Assembly (NCBI RefSeq): GCF_024345575.1
Contig: NZ_JAGQBJ010000005.1
Location: 1 to 64,000 of the forward strand
Length of the DNA: 64,000 nt
DNA from: Cyanobium sp. Morenito 9A2
GTDB taxonomy: Bacteria; Cyanobacteriota; Cyanobacteriia; PCC-6307; Cyanobiaceae
Reading direction: 5' to 3'
Shown: positions 25,066 through 34,061 of the stretch, one piece after another
How positions within the stretch are numbered: position 1 is the first letter of the stretch
Layout of the letters: every line of letters starts with the position of its first letter
Notes under the pieces: generated by a model
Told to the model about the DNA's origin: nothing
Databases searched by the model: none
Seen by the model: only the letters and a program-made list of their open reading frames with translations
Program-made: the position numbers and the translations under genes

Positions 25066-25638
25066 ATGTCCGATACCCAAGCCGCTGATACGCGTGGTCT
25101 CGACTACGCCGCCCTCCCCAGCGAAGCACCCGTCTCGCCCAGCTTTCCCCAGGCGATGGAGATCGCCACCCAGTGGCTGGCGCTCTGGGAAGCGGGCGAA
25201 CTCAGCGATGAGGTGCTGGCTGATCGGGTGGGAGAGCTGGTGGACAGCCTCGATGGGGCCAGGGGCTTCTTTGTCGTGTCCCTGGCCGGTGATAGCCCCG
25301 TGATGGACCGGCTGCCGGAACCGCTGCTGTTGAGCCTGCGCCTCGCCGGCGAGTTGGTGGTGGACCTCACCGCCCGCAACCTGGCGATGAGCACGGCCAT
25401 GGCGCTCCACCACGGCCGTAGCGGCGACGCTGCCCAGCAGGCGGGATCGGAGCGGGTGCAGACCCGCTGCACCGAACTGTTGCGCCATCTGGAGCCTGGA
25501 GCGGTGAAGGCGCGACTGGAGCGCTTGCTGGCGGCCACCGCGGACAGCGGCGACGACGTGGCGTTTCTGGAGCGCTGGGGCTACGACGACGACCAGAAGG
25601 CCGCCATCGCGGCGGCGATCGAAGCGGTGGCTGAGTGA
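25066..25638 (+). CDS. Conserved-type acidic protein, unknown
   Basis: A 190-aa soluble, acidic, mostly helical protein. It opens MSDTQAADTRGLDYAALP and contains AMEIATQWLALWEAGELSDE, RGFFVVSLAGDSPVMDRLPE and a C-terminal DVAFLERWGYDDDQKAAI. No catalytic motif or domain is recognised. It is divergent from era by 29 nt and ends near the terminator of the convergent Bax-inhibitor gene. Codon use and composition match its neighbours, so it is a real gene. Confidence 0.75.
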   Translation: MSDTQAADTRGLDYAALPSEAPVSPSFPQAMEIATQWLALWEAGELSDEVLADRVGELVDSLDGARGFFVVSLAGDSPVMDRLPEPLLLSLRLAGELVVDLTARNLAMSTAMALHHGRSGDAAQQAGSERVQTRCTELLRHLEPGAVKARLERLLAATADSGDDVAFLERWGYDDDQKAAIAAAIEAVAE

Positions 25639-25676
25639 GCAGGCGCAGCTTCCAGGCGCCCCACCCTGCCGACCCA

Positions 25677-25704
25677 TAAAAAAAAGCGCCCCTGGGGAGG
25701 GCGC
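25677..25704 (-). terminator. Intrinsic terminator of the Bax-inhibitor-like gene
   Basis: The minus strand reads GCGCCC-TCCCCAG-GGGCGC followed by nine T's, 24 nt after the gene's stop. It is a textbook Rho-independent terminator. It also lies 39 nt beyond the stop of the convergent plus-strand gene. Confidence 0.85.
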
Positions 25705-25727
25705 CTTGGTTGAGAGCTTCGGTCCCC

Positions 25728-26465
25728 TCAATCGCGGCGGCCGCCGCCGTTGAGGGCAATGATCAGCCGCAGGATGAAGATGAACAGGTTGATGTAGGTG
25801 AGGTACATGCCCAGGGCGCCGGCCAGGTACTGGTCGTCGCTGTAGGTGCGGGGCATCGTGTAGAAGTCGACGAAGGCGGCTCCCACAAACAGCACGGTTC
25901 CGAAGCCGGCGATCAGCAGCTCAAAGCTGCCGCCATGGAAGACGCCGGGGGCAAAGATGCCGCCGATGATCTGAACCACCATCGCGATCAGCAGGCCGAC
26001 GATCCCTAGGCCCACCACGGCGCTGAGGGATTGGCCGACGCTGTCGCTCATGCGGCGCCCCAGCACCGAGGCAATCACGAAGGTGACGCCTGTGGCCAGG
26101 GCCGCCACACCGATCGAGCCGATGCCGGCGGTGCCGATGGCCAGGGCGACGATGCCACTGAGGGTGAAGCCGGTGAGAAGGCTGTAGAGGGTCAGCAGAG
26201 GCAGAGCTGTGGAGCTGTTCCCCTTCAGCGCCACGTTCTGGGCGACGAAGAAGAGGATGAAGTTGCCGATCAAGGCAACCCAGAACAGCGGTTGAAACGC
26301 CGATGGATTGCTGGCCAGGAGGGCCAGGCCACCGGCCACGCCGCCGGCGGTGAGCACCATGCCGCCACCCACGTAGGGCAGGGCCTTGTTCACCACATTG
26401 GGACCCACCAGCGCGCTGCTCTGGGCTTCGCGAATGGCCTGTTGAAAATTGCTGCTGGCCGGCAT
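25728..26465 (-). CDS. Bax inhibitor-1/YccA-family membrane protein
   Basis: A 245-aa protein with seven hydrophobic segments ending in YLTYINLFIFILRLIIAL, with VGAAFVDFYTMPRTYSDDQYLAGALGMYLTY (two parts) before it, matching the BI-1/YccA (TMBIM) family. In E. coli, YccA modulates FtsH proteolysis, and eukaryotic members act on calcium leak. The role in cyanobacteria is unknown. It lies 67 nt downstream of phoH and has its own strong terminator. Confidence 0.88.
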   Translation of the reverse strand: MPASSNFQQAIREAQSSALVGPNVVNKALPYVGGGMVLTAGGVAGGLALLASNPSAFQPLFWVALIGNFILFFVAQNVALKGNSSTALPLLTLYSLLTGFTLSGIVALAIGTAGIGSIGVAALATGVTFVIASVLGRRMSDSVGQSLSAVVGLGIVGLLIAMVVQIIGGIFAPGVFHGGSFELLIAGFGTVLFVGAAFVDFYTMPRTYSDDQYLAGALGMYLTYINLFIFILRLIIALNGGGRRD

Positions 26466-26532
26466 GGCTCACCAGAGGGTTTAACTCCACCCATCCTGCC
26501 AGTGCAAGCCATGGGGTGGGGTGTGGTTCTCC

Positions 26533-27519
26533 CTAAAGACCCCGGCTGCGGCGCCGGTCCCGCTCGGCGTAGGCCTGCACCAGGCGCTGCACCAGGGGGT
26601 GACGGACGACGTCGGCGGCGGTGAGCCGGCAGATCGCCACCCCTTCCACCCCTTCAAGCACCTCCGCAGCCTCGATCAGGCCGCTCGGCTGCTGGGGCGG
26701 CAGGTCGCTCTGGGTGGGATCGCCGGTGACCACCATGCGCGCGTTCTCCCCCAGGCGGGTGAGCACCATGCGCATCTGGGCCGGCGTGGTGTTCTGGGCC
26801 TCATCGAGGATCACGAAGGCATCGGCCAGGGTGCGGCCGCGCATGTAGGCCAGCGGCGCCACCTCGATCACCCCCTTCTCCAGCAGAGCAGCGGTGCGCT
26901 CCGCTCCGAGCAGGGTGTGCAAAGCGTCGTAGAGGGGGCGCAGGTACGGATCCACCTTCTGCTGCAGATCGCCGGGCAGGAACCCGAGCCGTTCACCCGC
27001 CTCCACCGCCGGGCGGGTGAGCACCAGGCGCTCCACCTTGCGCTCACTCAGCAGGCGCACCGCCTGAACGGTGGCCAGAAAGGTCTTGCCGGTGCCCGCC
27101 GGCCCGAGGGCGAGGGTGAGGTCATGGCGCTCCATCGCCTCGACGTAGGCCTTTTGATTGAGGGTGCGGGGGCGCAGCAGACGGCCGCTCTGGCTGCGGG
27201 CCAGCACCTGTTGGCCCAGCGCCCGATGCTCCTCGCCGCGGCCGCTGTCGAGGGCCGAGAGGGCCGTCTGCAGATCAACAGCCGTGATGGCCTGGCCCTC
27301 TTGCCACAAGGGACGCAACAGCTCAACCAGGGCCGCAGCGCGCTCCAGCTGACTGACACGGCCCTGGATCACCAAAGTGAGTCCGCGCAGGACGAGCGTG
27401 GCTCCGGTGAGAGCGCCGATGCGGTGCAGGGTGGCTTCCGCCTCGCCGGCGAGGGCAAGGGCTGCACCCCCATCCGGCAAGTCGAGGCTGAAGGCTGTGG
27501 CTCTGTCGGCCCCGGCCAT
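26533..27519 (-). CDS. phoH: PhoH-like ATPase
   Basis: A 328-aa protein with a C-terminal P-loop ATPase of the PhoH type: Walker A LGPAGTGKTFLA, LVLTRPAVEAGERLGFLPGD, AFVILDEAQNTTPAQMRMVLTRLG (two parts) and VVTGDPTQSDLP. The N-terminal ~90 residues resemble the KH-like region of PhoH-like proteins, suggesting RNA binding. It follows rpsP by 11 nt, consistent with a ribosome or RNA-quality role inferred for the family. Confidence 0.93.
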   Translation of the reverse strand: MAGADRATAFSLDLPDGGAALALAGEAEATLHRIGALTGATLVLRGLTLVIQGRVSQLERAAALVELLRPLWQEGQAITAVDLQTALSALDSGRGEEHRALGQQVLARSQSGRLLRPRTLNQKAYVEAMERHDLTLALGPAGTGKTFLATVQAVRLLSERKVERLVLTRPAVEAGERLGFLPGDLQQKVDPYLRPLYDALHTLLGAERTAALLEKGVIEVAPLAYMRGRTLADAFVILDEAQNTTPAQMRMVLTRLGENARMVVTGDPTQSDLPPQQPSGLIEAAEVLEGVEGVAICRLTAADVVRHPLVQRLVQAYAERDRRRSRGL

Positions 27520-27530
27520 GGGGCGGGCGA

Positions 27531-27953
27531 TCAGGCTTCGGCGGCGGCGGGTTCGGGCTCGCTGGCGGCGGCGGCCGCTTCGGCGGCTTTGGCCTCAGCA
27601 GCGGCCGCCGCTTCAGCGGCCTTGGCGGCGGCGGCTTCCTTGGCCGCAGCCTTGGCGGCGGCGTCGCGGGCCTCGGCCTGCTTCAGCTTGCCAACGCTTT
27701 CGGCATGACGGATGGTTTTTTCCACCAGGCCGGCCTTCTCGAGCAGGGTGCGCACGGTGTCGGTGGGTTGGGCGCCCTGGCCTAGACGCACCCGGATGGC
27801 CTCGGTGTCGAGGCGGGTCTCGTCAGTGCGGGGGTTGTAGAAGCCCAGCTCCTCAAGGGGGCGGCCGTCACGGCGGGAGGTGCTGTTGGTGGCCACCAGG
27901 CGGAAGCTCGTTTCCCGCTTCTTGCCAAACCGCTTCAGGCGGAGCTTGATCAT
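27531..27953 (-). CDS. rpsP: 30S ribosomal protein S16 with Ala-rich tail
   Basis: Residues 1-80 are a standard S16: [33 protein letters not shown] and [14 protein letters not shown]. The remaining ~55 residues are almost only Ala, Glu and Lys ([20 protein letters not shown]), predicted as one long helix. Bacterial S16 is usually about 80-90 aa, so 140 aa is long; Ala-rich tails are common in this lineage. It lies between ffh and phoH on the same strand. Confidence 0.96.
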   Translation of the reverse strand: MIKLRLKRFGKKRETSFRLVATNSTSRRDGRPLEELGFYNPRTDETRLDTEAIRVRLGQGAQPTDTVRTLLEKAGLVEKTIRHAESVGKLKQAEARDAAAKAAAKEAAAAKAAEAAAAAEAKAAEAAAAASEPEPAAAEA

Positions 27954-28037
27954 CGTGGCCTTGCCTTGCTTGCTGGGGGAGGAACCGGCGGTGAAATCAC
28001 GCGCCAAACGACAACCATACCCTGCCGACAGACCACC

Positions 28038-29522
28038 TCAAAGTTGCCCGAAACCCTTGCGCTTCTTGGTCGGTTTGGGGGGGCGCGGCGCGGCGCCGCC
28101 CCGGGCGGACGCCCCCGGATGGCCGAAGACCCCACCCATCTCCGGCAGGCCACCCCCTAGGCCTGGTAAGCCTCCGCCCAGGCCCGGGAAGCCCCCGCCC
28201 ATCCCCGGAAGGCCCGCAGACAGTCCGCCCCGGCTCATCTGCTGCATGAAGCCGCGCATCTTCTGGAAATCGGCCAGCACCTTGTCCACGTCGGCGGGGG
28301 TGTGGCCGCTGCCGGCGGCAATGCGACGACGGCGGGAGGGCTGGGCCGCCAGGAGTTCGGGCTGCTGGCGCTCAGCGGCGGTCATCGAGCCGATCATCGC
28401 CTCGATCTTCTTGAGCTGGGCTTCCCCCTGCTTGAGCATGCCGTCGTCGATCTTGTTCATGCCCGGGATCATCTTCATCAGGCCCCCGAGCGAGCCCATG
28501 CGCTTGATCAGGCGCATCTGCTGGACGAAATCGGAAAAGTCGAAGCTGGCCTCCTGCAGCTTCTGCTGCATGCGCGCCACATCCGCCAGCTCCACCTCCT
28601 TGCTGGCCTTCTCCACCAGGGTGAGCACATCGCCCATGCCGAGGATGCGGCTGGCCATCCGCTCCGGGTGGAAGGGCTGCAGGGCCTCCACCTTTTCGCC
28701 TGTGCCGATGAACTTGATCGGCGCGCCGCTCACCTTGCGAATCGAGAGGGCGGCGCCGCCGCGGGAGTCGCCGTCCAGCTTGGTGAGCACCGCACCGGTG
28801 AGGCCCACCTGCTCGTGGAAGGCACGGGTGAGATCGGCCGCCTCCTGGCCGATCATCGAATCCACCACCAGCAGCACCTCGTCGGGGGCCACGGCAGTGC
28901 GGATCCGCACCATCTCCTCCATCATCGCGGCATCGATCTGGAGCCGACCGGCGGTGTCGACGATCACCGTGTCGAAGCCCTCAGCCCGACCCTTGGCGAC
29001 CCCGGCGGCAGCGATGTCTTCTGGTTTGGCCTCGGCTCCGAGGCTGAACACCTCCACACCGATCTGGCGGCCGAGGGTCTGGAGCTGGTCGATGGCGGCG
29101 GGCCGGTAGACGTCGGCAGCCACCAGCAGGGCGCGGCGCCCCTGCTCTTTGAGGTGCAGCCCGAGCTTGGCCGTGGCGGTGGTCTTGCCCGCCCCCTGCA
29201 GGCCCGCCATCAACACCACGGTGGGCGCCGTATCAGCGTTGGCGAGGGGGGCATTGCCGCCGCCCATCACCTCCACCAGGGCCTCGTGCACCAGCTGGAT
29301 GAACTTCTGATCCGGGTTGATGCCGCGCACCACCTCAGCCCCGAGGGCCTTGGCGCGCACATCGGCAACGAACTCCTTGATCACCGCCAGGCTGACGTCG
29401 GCCTCAAGCAGGGCCCGGCGCACTTCCTTGAGGGCGCTGTCCACGTTCGTTTCCGTGATCGTGGCCTGACCCCGCAGGCTCTTGACCGCGTCTTCAAAAC
29501 GTTGGGAGAGCTCGTCGAACAT
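28038..29522 (-). CDS. ffh: Signal recognition particle protein Ffh (SRP54)
   Basis: Ffh binds 4.5S RNA and signal peptides and delivers membrane proteins to FtsY. The NG GTPase domain has GLQGAGKTTATAKLG, DTAGRLQID and TKLDGDSRGGAALS. The C-terminal M domain is rich in Met and ends in a Gly/Pro/Leu/Met repeat (SAGLPGMGGGFPGLGGGLPG and following) before a basic tail KPTKKRKGFGQL. The 494 aa are normal. The 4.5S RNA gene is not in this window. Confidence 0.97.
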   Translation of the reverse strand: MFDELSQRFEDAVKSLRGQATITETNVDSALKEVRRALLEADVSLAVIKEFVADVRAKALGAEVVRGINPDQKFIQLVHEALVEVMGGGNAPLANADTAPTVVLMAGLQGAGKTTATAKLGLHLKEQGRRALLVAADVYRPAAIDQLQTLGRQIGVEVFSLGAEAKPEDIAAAGVAKGRAEGFDTVIVDTAGRLQIDAAMMEEMVRIRTAVAPDEVLLVVDSMIGQEAADLTRAFHEQVGLTGAVLTKLDGDSRGGAALSIRKVSGAPIKFIGTGEKVEALQPFHPERMASRILGMGDVLTLVEKASKEVELADVARMQQKLQEASFDFSDFVQQMRLIKRMGSLGGLMKMIPGMNKIDDGMLKQGEAQLKKIEAMIGSMTAAERQQPELLAAQPSRRRRIAAGSGHTPADVDKVLADFQKMRGFMQQMSRGGLSAGLPGMGGGFPGLGGGLPGLGGGLPEMGGVFGHPGASARGGAAPRPPKPTKKRKGFGQL

Positions 29523-29590
29523 GGGCGGCTAATCAATGGGCGGGTGTGGAACGGGCCGGCGGGGACCAGCGGCTGGGCATTCGTGTCGGC

Positions 29591-31714
29591 TCAGGCCAGG
29601 GGACGGAAGAAGACCAGCTTCCAGGTCTTGCCGTCCCGGCCGAACACATACCTATTCGATCGGCTGCCCTCGGGGGTTCGCTTCAGCACCTGACCCTGGC
29701 GGTTGCGCAACTCATCGCTGTAGCTCAGTTCCACTTCGGCCTCGATGCGGTTGGCGGCGCGGTTGGTGACGGTGAAGCGGCGCACGCTGGACCTGATCTC
29801 CTCGATTCGACCGGCGGCTTCATCCTCGCGGCGCTGACGGCGGAGCCGCTCCACCTGGGGTGTGCGCGCCAGTTCCTCGAGGGGGAGGCTGGCGCTGCCC
29901 CCGGCTAGGACCGCAGCCTTGGCCTTCAGCCACGCTTCCAGCAATGCCTGCAATTCCTCGGGGGTGGGTTCATCGCTCTCCAGGGGCAGGGTGGCGGGCA
30001 GGGAGGGCGCCGGCTTTACCACCGGAGGCGAAACGGGCTGGGTCAGCGGCGGCACGCTGGCGCTCGGGGCCATCCCGGCCTGGGGCGTCCCGGGGGCCAG
30101 CCGCTGGCGCACCAGGGCAAAGCCACCGGCGGCCACGCCGAGGGCAAGCACGGACAAGGCGGCCGCTCGGGTCCAGCGGGGCTGCTCCGGCAGGTTCAGC
30201 TTCGCCAGGTTGAACCGGGGCACGTTGAAGGTCGGCCGCCGGAAGACTGGTCGTTTCAGGGATGGCCCCCCCGGAGTCGGCAGGCGCAACTCAGGCGGGC
30301 GCCAGGCGCTGATCGCCTGGAGCGAACGCCCCCATCGGGGCCAATGGAGCTGGGGCCATGGCCAGCTCGGCCAGTCCAGATCGTCCTCCTCCGCGCCATC
30401 GTCACGCCCAGCAGCGCCGGTGGCCGCGGTGGGGGCGGGGTAGGTGCCAAGCCCGGAGATCGCCGGTGACCATTCCGCCAGCAGATTGGTGCTCTCGCTA
30501 GGGACGCTCGCAGCACTGGAGACGGCTTCCCCACCCCGGGCCATCTTGCGGTCCTCCCGCTCCACATAGAGCTGCACGTCCCGGTCGGCGAACCAGGCCT
30601 CCAGATCAACCTCCACCTCGATGTCGCGGTAGCCCGGCAACACCTCGCGATCGAGCCAGTCGATGCAATAGGCGCACAGTCCCGCCAGGGGTTCGTCGCC
30701 CTGCTCGGCCGCCCATTGGCGCAACGGCTCGCTGGCTCCCTGGGCAAACAGGCTCTGGGCGACCTCCACCTGGCCGAGCAACAGCGAAAGGCAGGCGAGG
30801 TAGGGCTCCATGCCGGCCTGGCCACCGGCCACCAGGCGCTCGCGCGCGGCGGCGATCCGCTCCGGCTTGCGCTGGCTGAAGCCAGAGGCCGTGAGGGCGT
30901 AGCTGGCGAGGAAGCCGGCCGTTGGGGAGGAGGGCACCGCCCAATGGCTGAAGAGATCCACCTGCTCCTGCACGGTCAGGAATTGGCGGATCTGCTTGAA
31001 GAAGGCCTGGAACTCCTCGGGGCTGAAGTCAGCGTCCCCGGGCCCATCAAGGCCGCCGCGCTGCTGCACAAGGTGCTCCAGCAGATGCAGCCCCTCCTGG
31101 CGCTCAGCCACCGCGGCCAGATCACGGCTGAGCAGATCGAGGATTCGATAGGGCAGCAGGGCCGCCAGGCTGCGTTCGATCATCTGGCGCGAGGCCGGGA
31201 GCTGACCCATGCGCTGCAGCAGTTGCAACCCCAACTGGAGGGTCTGGGCGGCGGCTTCGTAGCGGCGCTCCTTGTGGTAATCCTCCGCGCTGGCCTGGCA
31301 GGCGAGGGCCGCCAGCAGGGTCAGGTCGGCCTCGCGGCTGCTGCCCAGGGCAGGGGCCTGGGGCGGGTTGAGCCCGCGGCGGGCGGCCTCGAAGGCCTCG
31401 GCCCCCTGGCCCGCCTCCAGCAGCAACAGCAGGCCAGCCACTTCCTTGGACGGGGGCACCTCCAGGCCCGGCACCAGCGAGGCCTCAGCGCTCGAAAGGT
31501 TGGTGAGGTCCGCTTCATAGCGTTCGCGCCGCTCGGAGTTGCTGAGCAGGTCGGCACTGCTGCGTAACAATTCCGCCCTCGTTTGCAGGGTCTCCGGGGT
31601 GAACCCTTGATCGGGGGGACGATCGAGCCGCAACTTCAAGGTGTGCAGCACGGTCTGAGCGTCCGCGGCCGGGCTGACACCGAGAAGGCGGAAATGATCG
31701 AACGGCAGTTCCAA
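29591..31714 (-). CDS. zipN: Cell division protein ZipN/Ftn2 (ARC6-type)
   Basis: ZipN tethers FtsZ to the membrane in cyanobacteria; plant ARC6 is its descendant. The N-terminus has the J-like domain ELPFDHFRLLGVSPAADAQ, ending in ERRERYEADL. A helical region follows, then a Pro-rich linker, a TM segment (AALSVLALGVAAGGFALV, about 570-590) and a C-terminal IMS domain ending YVFGRDGKTWKLVFFRPLA. A TTG start at 31714 is chosen because ELPFDH begins the family. The frame stays open to 31822, but that part overlaps the pdhA start. The protein has 707 aa. Confidence 0.9.
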   Translation of the reverse strand: MELPFDHFRLLGVSPAADAQTVLHTLKLRLDRPPDQGFTPETLQTRAELLRSSADLLSNSERRERYEADLTNLSSAEASLVPGLEVPPSKEVAGLLLLLEAGQGAEAFEAARRGLNPPQAPALGSSREADLTLLAALACQASAEDYHKERRYEAAAQTLQLGLQLLQRMGQLPASRQMIERSLAALLPYRILDLLSRDLAAVAERQEGLHLLEHLVQQRGGLDGPGDADFSPEEFQAFFKQIRQFLTVQEQVDLFSHWAVPSSPTAGFLASYALTASGFSQRKPERIAAARERLVAGGQAGMEPYLACLSLLLGQVEVAQSLFAQGASEPLRQWAAEQGDEPLAGLCAYCIDWLDREVLPGYRDIEVEVDLEAWFADRDVQLYVEREDRKMARGGEAVSSAASVPSESTNLLAEWSPAISGLGTYPAPTAATGAAGRDDGAEEDDLDWPSWPWPQLHWPRWGRSLQAISAWRPPELRLPTPGGPSLKRPVFRRPTFNVPRFNLAKLNLPEQPRWTRAAALSVLALGVAAGGFALVRQRLAPGTPQAGMAPSASVPPLTQPVSPPVVKPAPSLPATLPLESDEPTPEELQALLEAWLKAKAAVLAGGSASLPLEELARTPQVERLRRQRREDEAAGRIEEIRSSVRRFTVTNRAANRIEAEVELSYSDELRNRQGQVLKRTPEGSRSNRYVFGRDGKTWKLVFFRPLA

Positions 31715-31820
31715 CCGCGCGGCAGCGATGGCACGCGACTGTAGGCAGGGCCAATGGTTTTGACTGCAGAACGAGGACGGACCCCGTACAGTCAGCCTCA
31801 CCCGATCAGCCTCCTCCGCC

Positions 31821-32927
31821 ATGACCCAGGAGATCGTTGCCCCGGTTCAGCTCGGCGGAGCCACACGCATGGACAGCTCCGCCGGGGCCGCCGGCAGCCA
31901 CGCGGAACGTCTGGCGGCGCTCTATCCCGCCGGCCCCAGCAGTGTCAGCCGCGAGGACGGGCTGATGCTCTACCGCGACATGACCCTGGGCCGGCGCTTC
32001 GAAGACAAGTGCGCCGAGATGTACTACCGCGGCAAAATGTTTGGCTTCGTTCACCTCTACAACGGCCAGGAGGCCGTGAGCACGGGTGTGATCAAGGCGA
32101 TGAAGGCCCAGCACGACTGGTTCTGCAGCACCTACCGCGACCACGTGCATGCCCTCAGTGCCGGCGTGCCGGCCCGGGAGGTGATGAGTGAGCTGTTCGG
32201 CAAGGAGACCGGGTGCAGCAAAGGCCGGGGAGGCTCGATGCACCTTTTTTCGAAGGAGCATCATCTGCTCGGGGGCTATGCCTTCATCGGCGAGGGCATC
32301 CCCGTGGCCCTCGGGGCCGCCTTCACCAGCCGCTACAAGCGTGACGCCCTGGGCGATGCCAGCAGCGATGCGGTGACCGCCGCCTTCTTCGGCGATGGCA
32401 CCTGCAACAACGGTCAGTTCTTCGAATGCCTCAACATGGCGGCGCTCTGGAAGCTGCCGATCCTGTTTGTCGTGGAGAACAACAAGTGGGCGATTGGCAT
32501 GGCCCACGACCGTGCCACCAGCGATCCGGAGATTTGGCGCAAGGCTGCCGCCTTCGGCATGGCCGGCGAGGAGGTCGACGGCATGGACGTGCTGGCGGTG
32601 CGGGCCGCCGCCCAACGGGCGATCGAGCGGGCGCGGGCGGGCGAAGGCCCCACCCTGCTGGAATGCCTCACCTATCGCTTCCGTGGTCACTCCCTGGCCG
32701 ACCCCGACGAACTCCGCAGTGAGGCCGAAAAGACCTTCTGGGCGGAGCGCGATCCCATCAAAGCGCTCGCAGCCCACCTGCAGGAGCACGGTCTGGCCAG
32801 CGCTGAGGAACTCAAGGCGGTCGAAAAAGAGATCGACGCCGAAGTGGCCGACGCGATCAGCTTCGCTCTGGCGGCACCCGAGCCGGATCCCGCCGAGCTC
32901 ACGCGTTACATCTGGGCTGAAGACTGA
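31821..32927 (+). CDS. pdhA: Pyruvate dehydrogenase E1 component, alpha subunit
   Basis: The enzyme decarboxylates pyruvate with thiamine diphosphate and passes the acetyl group to E2. It contains [36 protein letters not shown] (in parts), the TPP-binding motif [20 protein letters not shown] ending in VVENN (about 193-220) and the phosphorylation-loop-like [19 protein letters not shown]. The 368 aa are typical. It is divergent from zipN with about 105 nt between the starts. pdhB is not adjacent. Confidence 0.96.
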   Translation: MTQEIVAPVQLGGATRMDSSAGAAGSHAERLAALYPAGPSSVSREDGLMLYRDMTLGRRFEDKCAEMYYRGKMFGFVHLYNGQEAVSTGVIKAMKAQHDWFCSTYRDHVHALSAGVPAREVMSELFGKETGCSKGRGGSMHLFSKEHHLLGGYAFIGEGIPVALGAAFTSRYKRDALGDASSDAVTAAFFGDGTCNNGQFFECLNMAALWKLPILFVVENNKWAIGMAHDRATSDPEIWRKAAAFGMAGEEVDGMDVLAVRAAAQRAIERARAGEGPTLLECLTYRFRGHSLADPDELRSEAEKTFWAERDPIKALAAHLQEHGLASAEELKAVEKEIDAEVADAISFALAAPEPDPAELTRYIWAED

Positions 32928-32933
32928 TCGGCC

Positions 32934-33860
32934 TCAGAGTTCGACGCTCTGCCGGCGTGTGAGGTTGCGCAGCTTGCGCAGGGCCTTGAGCTCCACCTGG
33001 CGGACGCGCTCACGGGAGACCTCCAGCAGCCGGCCGATCTCGGCCAAGGTGTGGCGCTCCTGGCCCTCAAGGCCAAAGCGCAGCTCCAACACCTGGCGCT
33101 CCTGGTCGGTGAGGGAGGCCAGCCAGCGCCCCAATTGCTCTCGGTGCATGCCGCGCTCCACCTGGTCGAGTGGTTCGTCGTGGTGACCATCGGCGATCAG
33201 ATCGCCGAGAAAACTGCGCCCCTCTTCGCCGTTGACGGGGGCATCAAGGCTTGAGGTGGTGAGGGACTGGCGAAGCAGGGAATCGAGTTCCTGGATCGGG
33301 ATCGCCATGGCTTCAGCGATTTCCCCGCGGCTCGGCATGGCCCCGAGCTTTTGGGCCAGATCGAGGCTCACCTTGCGGACGGCGCCAAGGCGCTCGCTGA
33401 GGTGCACCGGCAGGCGGATCGTGCGCGACTGGCAGGCAATCGCCCGGGTCATGCTCTGGCGAATCCACCAGAAGGCATAGGTGGAGAACTTGTAACCACG
33501 GGTGGGATCGAACTTTTCGACGGCCCGCTCAAGGCCGAGGGAACCCTCTTGGATCAGGTCGAGCAACTCAAGTCCTTTGCCCTGATACTTCTTCGCCACG
33601 CTCACCACCAGACGAAGGTTGGCCTTCATCATCCGATCCTTGGAGCGCCGCCCCACTTTGATCGACTTCTTCTGCTGGTCGCTGAGGGGCTTGATCTTCC
33701 CGTCTTCGATCAGACGCATCATCGTCTGGACTTGATTGCCGAGTTCGATTTCTTCGGCCGGGGTTAAAAGGGGCTCCCGCCCGATCGTGGCCAGGTACCA
33801 GCTGATCGGGTCACTGCTCCGCCGGCGACTGCCGCTGGCCGAGAGGCTGGAGGTTGTCAT
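32934..33860 (-). CDS. Group 2 RpoD-family sigma factor
   Basis: A sigma-70 factor of the non-essential group 2 type common in cyanobacteria. Region 1.2 reads DPISWYLATIGREPLLTPAEEIELG and region 2 NLRLVVSVAKKYQGKGLELLDLIQEGSLGL plus KFSTYAFWWIRQSMTRAI (quoted in parts). Region 3 follows, and region 4 is TLAEIGRLLEVSRERVRQVE. Long region 1.1 is absent. An ATG at 33860 (MTTSSLSASG) is preferred over 33917. The end is 6 nt from the convergent pdhA stop. Which Sig paralog it is cannot be resolved. Confidence 0.93.
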   Translation of the reverse strand: MTTSSLSASGSRRRSSDPISWYLATIGREPLLTPAEEIELGNQVQTMMRLIEDGKIKPLSDQQKKSIKVGRRSKDRMMKANLRLVVSVAKKYQGKGLELLDLIQEGSLGLERAVEKFDPTRGYKFSTYAFWWIRQSMTRAIACQSRTIRLPVHLSERLGAVRKVSLDLAQKLGAMPSRGEIAEAMAIPIQELDSLLRQSLTTSSLDAPVNGEEGRSFLGDLIADGHHDEPLDQVERGMHREQLGRWLASLTDQERQVLELRFGLEGQERHTLAEIGRLLEVSRERVRQVELKALRKLRNLTRRQSVEL

Positions 33861-34061
33861 GAACCCTGGCCTTGGATGCAACGAATCTCCTATGAACTTC
33901 CGGTTGATGGCTGTCATGTCAACAACCCTTCAGCTTGATACGTGTAAAACCACACATTCCCCCTGCTCAGCGCTGGGGGTGACGGCAGCATTAACCACCT
34001 CTTCCCTGGCTGACGCCAGCGCTCGTTCATCAGGGAGGGGGTTCCTTTGCCCCCATGGCCC
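33861..34061 (-). other. Intergenic leader of the sigma-factor gene
   Basis: The 201 nt between nnr and the sigma gene carry no ORF of note. A small perfect hairpin CTGGC-TGAC-GCCAG (34006-34019) lies shortly after the nnr stop, and the half near the sigma gene is less GC-rich, as expected of a promoter. No specific operator is recognised. Confidence 0.4.
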
